From Apostichopus japonicus (taxonomy: Eukaryota; Echinodermata; Holothuroidea; Aspidochirotida; Stichopodidae): a DNA stretch of 64,000 bases. The position numbers and the translations under genes were made by a program. The notes under the pieces are model-generated. The model made no database searches, was not told the origin of the DNA, and saw only the letters and a list, made by a program, of their open reading frames with translations. This document shows, one piece after another, positions 12,621 through 25,205 of this stretch. The stretch spans positions 22,625,166 to 22,689,165 of the forward strand of contig NC_092579.1 of NCBI RefSeq assembly GCF_037975245.1, in the 5' to 3' direction. How positions within the stretch are numbered: the first letter of the stretch is position 1; every line of letters starts with the position of its first letter.

Positions 12621-15600
12621 AACTTTTCCCGGCATCAGTCTAATTTTCGCTTACCCTGGCTAGGTTTCACTTTAGGTTCCGTTTCTACAGTACTAGTTTA
12701 AGATTTTGCTGCAACCATGTTATAGGTTTCGTGGAACCGGGGTCTATAGCTCCCACTACACGAATGAAGTTATCAGATAAAGGCATAGTTAGTCATATTC
12801 ATGTAGGCGTGACTATAACATTGCATATAACATACAGTGCAGTATGTATGGTTAAAAAAAATTGTAACCCAACGTAAAGTACAGGATTTAAGTTCCAGTC
12901 ACCTGTGTCAATACCAAAGGAAATTCCGTCAGGTGTATAACTTTCCGCACAATAAATTCACTAAACTATGTGACATGCACCATTCGGTTCGTATTGCGTG
13001 AGAGCACTCGGTTAAATAGTCCATTTCATAATTATTCCTCTGGGAATACATTCAAGTTTTCTTTCATGACTATAAACAGATAATTTGTCTCTCTTTCCAA
13101 GTACCGCATATTAATGAAGAATTTGTAATAATTGCTGACAACCGTCGGGTGGGTCGGGATAGGTGTGTGTGTGTGAGTAAAGGGGGGGGGCAGGATGATT
13201 TAGAGGAGGTTTTGGTGAAGCAAATATTACTAGGCTATGTAGTGTTTTCGTTTTCGTTAGACGAACATTCCAGAATCAAATGAGTAGCCTTGCTAAGGCC
13301 ATATGGTCAAAATTTGTTAAACCGATATAATTTCAACCGCATACATGAAATCTATGGCATCCGAAGAGAGAAATCCTTAACATTTAGCTCGGAATAGTAG
13401 TAAAAAATATCTTCTTGTTTACAGCTAATCTGAGTAGAATCACCCGTCGTCGGTAAGAGGGAAATTCCCCACACTTCAACGGAAACACATTTGTACACGG
13501 ACGTTCTCAAATAGTATTATCCATTATTGCCATTCAGTATAAGATATAGATTGAAACCTATATTTTACCATATCCTATTCCAAATATGTATTTCAAAACT
13601 TTCCCCTTTTTTCTGAAAGATCATCAGTATTGTAGCCAAATCAATCCCGCCCCTAGCCCTCCCCCACCCCTCCGCCCACCCCACGCCCCACCCGTGGGGG
13701 GGGACTGATATTTCAGTTTTGCTGTATTGGTGGTGATGTTTGACCGTCAATTGAATGTTATCATTATATCTTGATAAAAAATATATAAATACTTCCAACT
13801 GTCTGTAAGAGAATAAAGATAATCCCATCGATAAAGAGAACTATGGGTTACTTGAAAAGTTATGTAACTTAACGATCAAATATGTATTTATTTCAAAGAA
13901 ATATGTTGCACTGTAACCGGGGAAAGTATTGACTTTCTTGATATAACCTATTTTGATTTTTCTACTAACTAGTTTTCACTAGTTTTCAATTATTGTCACG
14001 TCATACCGTCTCTCCGCCTATACAAACATATGTCTTTACAAATATGTTTTTTTCTGTATGATTTTCGTTACATGAATTATCGAGAGCACTAAAGAGCGAG
14101 AGAATTATTTTATTTTTTATTTCAAATTTATTTTTGTTCCCACCTTTAAATAGTTCAACTTCATTTACTTCAAATATCATATTGCCATTGTTTAACACTT
14201 TTTTGCCTGGGCATCAAATGTTATTGGTCATTCAATCTCCAGGAAAAGTTCTTTTCTAGCTGAAAACTTTTAAGAGGATACTTAAAATCAAATATTTATC
14301 ACCTCATAGAATCGATTTTTTTCTTTTCTAATCCATTCTTCATCAAGTCGTAGTTGCTCAGACTTGATCCCCTTGGATCAGTTTGTGAATTTACAGTATT
14401 TGATTTTAATACTGTTTAACAACTTTCGTTGACACTAATGTTAAAGATATCGGAATGTATAAAAACCTGATACAAATTCTCGGAAATATTAATATATATA
14501 TCCTTGGGACCTTTTTTTCTTCAAAATGAAATTGACTTATTAAGCCAAGATTGATTAGAGGTTCCATCTGGCTTCATCGCAAAACTTTGATTTTTCTTTT
14601 AAATTTGAAGAGTATCTACGGATAAAATTTCAAGATCGGATAAAGAGTTTTAGCAACTGATCCAATTGCTTGCCCCCTGAGGGGTAGGATTTAATAGCAT
14701 TAAACAATACGTCCTTGCATTGAAGGATGACTTTTAATCACAAAATTAATTTAGCATATTCCATCAGTGCAGGCTACATTTCAAATACATTCATTTTCAT
14801 GAAAAATCACGCTTTAAACATCAGAGGGTCATCAAGGAAACTTGAAAAAAAATGAAAGGTTTCCAAACGTCACATATATAATGCGTAGAAATATGTTATA
14901 AATTTTAACTAACTCGGCATCAAAAATCAAAATTTTGTCGCGATGCCGAGTTAGGTGTGACATGTCAACTCGACGTTTGGACAAATTTTACCGAGATGTC
15001 AAGTTAGCGTAAGTCGGTATCTCGACAAAAATTCAATATTTTGTCTAGATGCCGTGCTATGCTAACATGTCAACTCTACATCTCGGATGTCACCTTATGA
15101 CCGCCGTATGTTATATTTTTATGCGTTGCATATTCTTTTTCAAGCTCCTTACGTTCATTTTTATGTTACATTGCACTATACGAATGAAGGAACAGTCACA
15201 TTCTTAGGCCTATATATGTGTCTTTAAGCTCCATCTATATTACCATTCGATCGATCCCTGAAATAATTATCTTCCTGGCAACCTGTATTCGGCGATTTTC
15301 ATATATTTTGGCATATATTGCATATTAATAATGATTCGTTTTAACTATTCGTTTGTTCGTTTTGGATTACACGAATCATTTCCCCAAGAGGCTGGCCAGG
15401 TTTTCATGTACATATCTTTACACCCAGATTTACCCTGAAAATAATTGACGTCAAAGACCTGAGTTGTTTGCCTGAAAACAGCCCACGATATGCCCTTTTT
15501 TTCTGCCGTAAAAGTTTAGTTATAATTCTTCGATTTGTATCTTTGCCAAAACGTCTTTTTTTTTCTCTCTTGTATTTTCTTCTGTCTTCTTGTTTCTTCT

Positions 15601-16080
15601 GGGGTTTATTTTGATTTTTTCTTCTTCTATATTGTCTGCATCAGAGAGGCCCCCCATATACAATATCATTGTATCAATGACCACGTACAAGGCATTGTCC
15701 TGTTACAATCGCCTCTAAGATGTTATCTATGCACGAATTATTCATTATACGGCGTTGTTTATGATGTCCCCATTTTCCCTTGTTTTCCGGTTGATGAAAT
15801 GAAAAATTATTTCGTTATTTCAGTCCTGCTTTTTTTGTTCTTTTGTCTTTGTTTCTATTTTGGATTTCTTCTAGATGTTTCCCGCTATTTAGGTTTCAAT
15901 CTTAGATCGTGCCATGCATTCATCATGACATTTAATCGGTCTAATATATGTCATCGTCTTACCTCCATTGCTCTAAGTAAGGCACGAGACATTTCAAATC
16001 GATGACGTCATTGGCTTTACCGACACCTGCTACGTTGATTCAGTATGACTTTAGAAATAAGAACAGTTTAACTATACTAC
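12621..16080. other. Noncoding DNA apart from the inverted-repeat cluster at 14.9 kb
   Basis: Includes a C-rich/G-rich patch near 13650-13710 and G runs near 13180. The 156-codon frame at 15535-16005 is T-rich (Phe/Leu/Cys), has no family resemblance and is probably chance. Confidence 0.5.
14909..15100. repeat. Inverted repeat and diverged copies of a GATGCCGAGTTAG motif
   Basis: CTAACTCGGCATC (14909-14921) and its exact complement GATGCCGAGTTAG (14942-14954) flank a 20-base AT-rich loop. The next 140 bp contains at least three weaker relatives (GATGTCAAGTTAG, GGTATCTCGAC, GATGCCGTGC), in a cluster of alternating orientation. Confidence 0.6.
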
Positions 16081-16084
16081 ACTC

Positions 16085-16425
16085 GCTACGATACGCCACG
16101 CCACACCACACCACACTCAACAATATATACTATACTATACTATACTATACTATACTATACTATACTATACTATACTATACTATACTATACTATACTATAC
16201 TATACTATACTATACTATACTATACTATACTATACTATACTATACTATACTATACTATACTATACTATACTATATTATACTATACTATACTCTACTCTAC
16301 TATACTATACTATACTATACCATACTATACTATACTATACTCTACTCTACTCTACTCTACTCTACTACTATACTATACTATACTATACTATACTAGACTA
16401 GACTAGCCTAGACTAGACTAGACTA
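16085..16425. repeat. Pentanucleotide array (TATAC and variants)
   Basis: Mostly perfect TATAC units, passing into TACTC blocks and a TAGAC edge at the 3' side and ACACC/ACGCC-like units at the 5' side. The edge variants suggest mutation spreading at the borders of the array. Confidence 0.95.
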
Positions 16426-17954
16426 TTTTCAGTACCATTTCTCCATCGCACATATATACTACCATGGGCTGTATAACAATAATTCAAAGATTTGCTGACG
16501 TGGCTCGTTCTTTTCTTGTAGCATTTACAGTATGTACCTCTCACCAAGATACTACGTTGTTCACAACAGCTAGTCAACTGAATATGCAAATTTGGAGGAG
16601 GCTATCACTGTGCGATTGACAGCGTATAAAGCTAAGGAATTGAACACGTGACAGTTAGAAGTGGCAGCTTCGTTATAAACCGTCAATTGCAAGGGCGTTA
16701 CATCGCTCATGGCAACTTAAAGCGATATACCGGAAGTCATATATTTCGTATTTGTAATCGATTTATAGAGACTCTGTTCCGGTGGCCTTACGTGACTTGT
16801 TCACAGATGTTTACCTACCCTCGTCAAACATATTTAAGAAAGGAGAAGTAACCGTTTATACAAAAAAAAAGTTTAAGAGAGAAGAGGTTAAGCTTAAGAC
16901 GAAATTGTTATGCCATAACTGATATGCCTACAAGCATAAGTTTGCTTCAAATGCCTATTAATTTTTTTGATTATAACATTAATTTATTTATTTATTAGTA
17001 GATAAGATTGTATCTTAAACAAGTAGCTAACGTTGTTTGTTGTTGTGTTGGGATTAATTAAAAGACAATCTTGTTTTAAATTACGGCATGATTCGTTAAT
17101 GAACATTCATATTTCAATTACAGGTTATTCGACATAAATAATACAGGAATGAAACGTTTAATTATAAACCCATATCTCCGATTACAGACGTCCGATCTCA
17201 TATTTAATGAAAGAGCATCCTATAGTAGGTCTATTCCTTTTACAATTATTATTATTTTTATATCTAAGTGAGCGGTGGTTTTTGTTCAAGTACTTCCTAA
17301 GTTTGTAGTTTTAAATCTTTAAATAAGTTCTTAGTGAAACCATGTTTGTTTAGGGTTTATTTCCTACAGCGAACTACAAACTGCAATCTACTGTTATTTA
17401 CGACATTAGATTGTCTAATAGTGTGACGTAACAAAATAGATCAACATGCAATCTTCTGTACTCAGTTATGCAAACTATAGTCCACGTGTAGCGTGTTCCT
17501 TTAAGAGGGACTGAAAACTCCTGTAATGAAATCGAAGGTTTGGCTAGTCATTCCGAATTGCCCGAGGTTTAATAAAAAATAGAGAGAGACAAAGAAATAA
17601 AAGACTTGTATCCAATGAGTCTTTAAATAGATGGTTATAGTTTAAGCTATCAGTGCCCAGAACTGCCATACAATATTCGCAATATACCAACGTTTTGACG
17701 GATAAAAAAGAGCCCCCTAAAACTGTCACATGTGGTTGGTAAGAATATCATTCAAAATAGGTTTTTTTATGAAGTGTTAAAAGAACTGATATATGAGTAT
17801 GGTTTTGCGTTATTTTCCGGTAATATACATACCCCGTCGTGAAAATGAGTTTCTTTAATAGGAAACGTATAGCCTTCGATACATAATGAAGGTCATATTT
17901 TCTGACTGATTTCTGATATTTTATATCCAAAGACTAGAAAATCAATCCAATAAA
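16426..17954. other. Noncoding DNA, nothing recognised
   Basis: AT-rich sequence between the two pentanucleotide arrays, without coding or structural signal. Confidence 0.55.
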
Positions 17955-19010
17955 ATGTTGACAATAAATGTATACAGTGTGGAATATATAGTACATATCG
18001 ATGCAATGCGATATAGTGCAAATGGAGTACAGAACAGTACAGTGTCATATTTTGCACAATACATGCAGTATAATACACTACAATACAATAACATAAAATA
18101 CAGTATAATGTGGGACAATGCTGCGCGGTGCAATGCGATGCAATTTATTGGAATACAGTACCAGTGCAATACAATGCACAATACATGCAGTACAATACAA
18201 TACATTACAGTACAATCAAATGAATAAAATCAAATGAAAAATACAGTAGCCTACATACGGTGCAATGCGATGCAATGCAATGCTATACGGTGCAATGCAA
18301 TGCAATGCTATATGGTGCAATGCGATGCGGTTTATTGGAATACAGTACAGTGCAATACAATGCACAATACATGCAGTACAATACAATACATTACAGTACA
18401 ATCAAATGAATAAAATCAAATGAAAAATACAGTAGCCTACATACGGTGCAATGCGATGCAATGCAATGCTATACGGTGCAATGCGATGAATGCTATATGG
18501 TGCAATGCGATGCGGTTTATTGGAATACAGTACAGTGCAATACAATGCACAATACATGCAGTACAATACACTACAGTACAATAAAGTAAAGTACAGTAGC
18601 CTGCAATGCGGTGCAATACGATGCAATGCTATGCTATGCGGTGCAATGCGATGCGATGCGGTTTATTGGAATACAGAACAGTGCAATACAATGCACAATA
18701 CACGCAGTCCAATACATTACAGTACAATAAAGTAAAATCCAGTACATTGCGGTGCAATGCGATGCGGTGTAATGCACATTAGTACAGCACAGTGCAATAA
18801 ATGCACTAAAATGCAAAATCAATACAGTACAATACACCACACTACAGCACAATGCAAAGCAATGCAGTGTGATGCGATGGGTAGCGATGCAATGCGATAG
18901 ATGAGATGAGATGCGATGCGGTACAATGCAACTCAATAAAATTGAATACATTGCAGCACAATGCAATACAATGCAATGAAATACAATGTAATGTAACGCA
19001 ATGTAGCCCA
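17955..19010. repeat. Degenerate pentanucleotide array with ~185-bp higher-order units
   Basis: Built from AATGC, AATAC and AGTAC-like 5-mers. The landmark TTTATTGG recurs at 18144, 18331, 18516 and 18662 (spacings 187, 185 and 146), and CCTACATACGG recurs 186 bp apart. A second level of duplication is therefore laid on the 5-mer array. Tyr-Cys-Ile and similar peptides from it are artefacts. Confidence 0.9.
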
Positions 19011-19941
<931 letters not shown>

Positions 19942-20084
19942 TATTTACGGCTTGGCTTGCCTATATAAAGAGTGGTTATTCTGTGTAAAATTGTCAGATT
20001 CAAAGCGCCAATCATAACACTTATGGGTAATACTTAATGACAGTTATTCAAAGCCAATTTATACCCTTTAACACACCAGTAGAA

Positions 20085-20206
20085 TCACTGTGGTCGAGTG
20101 GTACGGACTTCGGTTCGTGACACAAAGATTCGGGGTTCGCTTCCTCCCTTCGCCTGATGAGTCCCAAAAAAGGACGAAACCGGACGTGTGTTATTTTTTA
20201 TTGATT

Positions 20207-20238
<32 letters not shown>

Positions 20239-20260
20239 TATATATATTTTATATAGAAGG
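20085..20260 (+). mobile_element. tRNA-derived SINE-like sequence with microsatellite tail
   Basis: An A-box match (TGGTCGAGTGG, 20091-20101) and an imperfect B box (GGTTCGCTTCC, 20134-20144) are followed by a short body with the paired motif GTCCCAAAAAAGGAC and then a TA-rich tail from about 20205. The order of head, body and microsatellite tail resembles the element at 8.8 kb, but the bodies differ. Confidence 0.5.
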
Positions 20261-20840
20261 GAAAACTGGAATAGTTTACATTTCGAGACAATGGAGTCCA
20301 ATTACGCCAATGTGGCATCTAAGTCTTACATTCTTCTACAGTGTGGAAGTCCCACAAACTACCGCTCCCCCACCCCCTATTTTTTTTAGCTACCTTCGCA
20401 ACGACCCCCTCTCCCAATTTGAAAAACCAATGCCATAAAAGTGAAAACAAATTCCAAAGCCAAAGTAAGTTTAATGCACTGCAGTGACATTTAATGTGTT
20501 AATATATTTATATTTTTATTAACTGTATCTTTATATACATATATGAAGCATTTCACGACACTGAGCTGTCTGCTTACATAGAACCTACTCTGGAAACATA
20601 GTGAAGGTGGAGTGAGATTGATTTAATGACAATAGAACGACCGTGAAAGCCATAACTAAACATATCATGCCTCACAGAATGATCGATTCACTCTTAAAAC
20701 ATTCCCAGGGAAACCGAACAGTCAAACTTAATGAAATATTCCATTATCATTGTCTTGAACTTTAAAGTAACACATATTGTTACGGCTGTATGTTTATCCA
20801 GAGTTTGCCTCACGAGGTGTAGATTTATACTGATTACCGC
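20261..20840. other. Noncoding DNA, nothing recognised
   Basis: AT-rich sequence between the SINE tail and the TAGC microsatellite; a C-rich patch lies near 20360-20415. Confidence 0.5.
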
Positions 20841-21240
20841 TAGCTAGCTAGCTAGCTAGCTAGCAAGATAGCTAGATAGCTGACTAGCTAACTAGCTAGA
20901 TACATGGATGGATAGATAGATACGATTATTAAGGTTATTAACAATTCATTAATGTTGATTATTCTAATTAGTTTTATGATTATGCTGTATCTTATTAAGA
21001 TTAAGATGATTATCACGACTATGTGGATATAAAAATTATGATAACTTTCCGAATTATTACGATTATTACAATCATATGTTGTCATTATAACGACTATTAT
21101 CATAACTATAGCTTGATTAAAATATGGATCATGATGATTAGTTTTATGACTTATATTATATTTATTATGATTAAAAAAAAACAACTATAAGAAGAACTGT
21201 GTAAACGTTATTACAATTATTACAAGTAATATAATTTTGA
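20841..21240. repeat. TAGC microsatellite followed by degenerate GATTATTA-rich DNA
   Basis: Seven near-perfect GCTA units (20841-20866) decay into GATAGCTA and GATA units. About 300 bp of cryptic simple sequence rich in GATTATTA and TTATGATTA follows. Confidence 0.75.
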
Positions 21241-24200
21241 TTATGGATTGCCGCCACTACTAAAACCTCTATTCAATATTCGTTCATGTCCGTATTTCAT
21301 ATATCCGCTTTATTTCGTGGCTAATGGCACATCCGCAAGGACTCTACAGTCAGACAGTCACAGTGTAAGCTCAACTGCTAAGCATATTTATTCTTCTTTT
21401 CCTTCACAACTCACCAAAAATTCAACTGCAGCTCAAACCGTCATTATCAATTGATTACATCAAACGTTCCTTCTTATTCATATTCTTGTTTTATTCATGT
21501 TATTAACCACGTGATATTAACCAGACTTGACTCAACTTTAATATATCTGTTAACGTAAAATTTCATTTATATAGATCATACTATATTTAAGCCTTGAAAT
21601 TCAAATGTGTAAGTAAAGTTGTTGCAGGCACGAATCTAATATGGTGATCATAAACGTGTGTGAAATTATATTGTAAAATGTTATAATTTTTGTTTCATTT
21701 TGCAAAACGGGTTAAAAATATAGATAGGCTATTTATTAATGATGTTAAAGCCATGATTGGAAAATTGAAGATTTATGATTCCAAACACGTCGAAATTATC
21801 ATATTTTCTATTAGTTGTTAAATATAATATTCCAACCGTGAAGATGGTGATATTTTATGGATGACAATAGCAAAAGTGTTCAAGATTTATTAGGGCGGCG
21901 ATGTCGTGGCACAGGGGTCACGAGTGGGCCCAGTTTTGTGAAACAAAGTGCCCCCATTTCATAGATTAGAGGTTCCACGTTTTCCTTTTAATGAAAAGTA
22001 TAACATTTCCCATTTTTGTAATGACACTTTTGTTATTTAAATTGTGCCCTGTCGTTTCGACATTTAAGAAATTGTATTAAAAAGAGCGGTTTTGTTGAGA
22101 AAAATTCAAATACTGATGGAAGTTGTGGTACAGAATAAGAGAACAGAGGATTCATTTCGTTGTAGGTAGGTTCAGAGAGTTTGTCTCTTCAAATCAAATT
22201 TACATGTCCTACATGTCCTACGGCAGCGCCCCCTCGAAGTTGGTTCCAACCCCCCCCCCTTCCCTCTCCCAGATTGAACACTCTTCCGCCCCCTCTGGAT
22301 GAAATTGGCTATTTTAGTTAACAATTGTATATATAATCTTGAGCATGATTGTAATGGAATCAGATTGACTTGCTTTAATATATATTTAAAAAAAAAAAAT
22401 CAACCATCAACTAACTTTTTATTTTAGTTTTCTCTCATTAGTTCATTATTTAAATCATAAGAGTTTCATTTATATCTATTAATTCACTACTTTGATTAAT
22501 TCTTGAATCAAACCCAAATTTTATAATAATAAATTTTAGCTCACGTTACGGCAGTAACATATAGACACAACGATAAATTTCACAAAAAATGATGATATAA
22601 TTGATAAACTCCCGTCCCAAATTTGCTGCCCCCCCACCCCTCGTCCGCCTTCCACTCGTTGCCCTTCTCAAATGGGTTAAAAGAGTACCGAAGAGCGTTG
22701 GCGCTTTGACTGTTAATAAAAGTGTTAAACTGCTCTTGTTAAGTCAGAAAACCCGCGAAGAACATAATTTGGATATAAAAATATATTGTCATAAGTTCGT
22801 TCAACTATAAACGTATGATGAAATATATTGTAATACCGGCATACCGTTTGATGTATGTGTGTGGGTGTGTGGGTGTACATTTGTAAGTCTGTGTGCCTGT
22901 TTACCTTTCTATCTTTCTTATTGGTTATCAACAATTCAAATCAATTTGGAAAATAACAAAAAGTACGGTAATGGAAAAGGTTTGCCAGAGAATAATCAAT
23001 TTCATAACACAATGTATTCATATAACAAAAAACACGCAAGGATTGCCTCTAGCAGTTACGTGTGTTGAGTATTGTCAATAGCTTTATATATGTATTTATT
23101 TATTTACTTTTACATTTATATTAAGTAAAAAAAAATTGTTTTTATTTCTGATGTATTTTCCTCCCTCTTTTTCACAACCAACCTTCAAAAACATGTCGAA
23201 AAGTTGTAATTTTGAGTGAGGTACCCATACAAAATATTCTAAGTAAAATAATTTATCTCGCTTCCGGCGGTTGAGGCCCAGCTGTTAAAATTGACCTTTC
23301 GAATTGATTTTCTGCAACAAGAAAAAGAAGATAAAGAGCCAACAAAATAATGATATTTTCACTGTTTTTCTTGCTAAATCCTCTCCCTAAATCCTAAAAG
23401 ATTTGTGAGTTTTTTCTTCTTCTATTTTGCTTTTCGTTTTAGTCCCCTTAATCTCAAAACAAGTTTTGCCCTCGACACTTTATAGTAGAGTTCCTCTAAC
23501 GCGTAAGGGAAATCAATGTATGCACAGGTTACCAAAATTGGCATTACTTTACATTACTTTCACGGCAAATATGTGTCGCTGTTATGTCAAAGGACAATAA
23601 ACGGATGTACTATATCAGAAGTTAAAAGTAAGTTACTTCCCCGATTCCCCTCAAAAGGGACGGTTTTGGAAGGATATTTTGCACAAAAATAATGGAAGCA
23701 AGCATTATTCAATTCTAAAGAGTATATGGCAAACCATATGCAAAGAAACATACTTACCGAATGTTGGGTGACTTTGTTTGTCACATAAATTTGAGGGCGC
23801 TATATGAATCGAACATCCCGCGATATGCTTGCAAAGATATATCAGCTCATCATATTCTTGTGAAATACGCAATTTTGAATTTCATTGCTCAACCCACCAA
23901 GTTCCCTTTCCTCCTCCCCCTCCCCTCCCCCTCGTGAATGGTGATGCATTCATAAGTTAAACTACTGAACTATCTAGTTAAGGTTATAAGTTACCGGTAC
24001 TGCATGAAATATTAGAAAACTTTCCAATTAAACCTCAACTTCATTACTATAAAAAACACTGCTAGAGTTTTCACAGTCACGACCTTTTATGAAGGTCATG
24101 TTACTGGTCCGTAAATAGCTTCTTTTTCATTTTTTTTTCCTTTTACCTGTTGGCATTTCCCTCTTTTTCGAAAATATTACCTTCTATGCGGTCATTTTAC

Positions 24201-25205
24201 ATGTCATCTCCAAAGTATGTTTTTAACTCTCTACCTCTCTCAATCATTTTTACAAGTGGTATTCTCTTCAGTTCTTCTTCCTTGTTCTTGTTTTTCTTCT
24301 TTATTAGAAAACTCGAAAACCGAAGGCTGTGGTCAACAAGATGTCAAGGGAAAGAGCCTGCATCACATTCTAGTCACGGTTATTGGATATGTAATAAGAC
24401 TTAACGTACATTTAACGTTTTGCCGCCACATTGCGTTCGTGATCGTGTGAGGACTTTAGGCAGACGATCGATACCCGCCACTCACCGAACGACCGGACCA
24501 AACTGCCTTCACTTCGATCGCCGAAAGAGACAAAAAACAAAGAACATCATATAAAGCACAATGAAAGACTGGAAATGCAACCAACTGAAAGAATACGAAA
24601 ACCTTCACTAATTGAGCGTAGGCTTCTCTATGGTAAAAGAAAGCGCTTTAAGGGCAATGACGTCATGAACTTAGCAACGCTGTCATTTAAAGTTCGTGCC
24701 TAGTGATCGACGCGTTTTTCAACGTGGACCGCCGAAAGGCGACGTTGAAGATCATGAATAGCCCAGTATGCTGTCAGTCACAGAAGGGTCTAATCAATTA
24801 GAGAGACGGATCTCGATGAAATGAGGGGGAAAAGTACCAGTATTGCACCGGTGGCAAACGATTAACTGTAAACATGTCAACAAAGTAATGCTCCAGTATA
24901 TACCTTTTTAATATGCAACATCAACTAGACTCCTGTATCGGTGAGTCTTTTCATGCAGCCTTTAGTGCTTGACCTGTGACCTCAGGCAGTGAGGTGATGT
25001 TAAAGGTCACGCCTGTACTACAACTTTACCAACATTAACTCCCTAACATGCGCTGATAACGTAAATAATTGTTCTTAGTCTTATGAAGATGAACACTGAA
25101 GACCGCCGGGCCCACGAGACATGAAACATTACATATTATTGTCAATGTTGACGTCATAACTTTTAAAATGATTTCCTTCCGGATTTGATGATCATTGCTC
25201 AGGCT
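21241..25205. other. Noncoding DNA, no gene recognised
   Basis: AT-rich, with C-rich islets near 22225-22300 and 23905-23935 that resemble decayed transposon ends. A TGACCTCA and AGGTCA cluster lies near 24974-25015, just before the AGGTCA minisatellite. An inverted pair GACCTT/AAGGTC lies at about 24082-24098. Confidence 0.5.
24658..24665. promoter_or_regulatory. Perfect CRE-type palindrome TGACGTCA
   Basis: Canonical CREB/ATF site in a less AT-rich 24.4-24.9 kb stretch. Further perfect copies occur at 15446-15453, 16003-16010 (followed by ATTGG) and 25149-25156. No promoter or gene can be tied to any of them. Confidence 0.25.

Noticed and set aside
15535-16005. 156-codon frame with hydrophobic stretches that might suggest a membrane protein
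   Set aside because: The hydrophobicity follows from T-rich DNA. There are no conserved motifs and no splice-supported extension.
16002-16406. 134-codon Tyr-Thr-Ile-Leu repeat frame
   Set aside because: It is a product of the TATAC pentanucleotide array.
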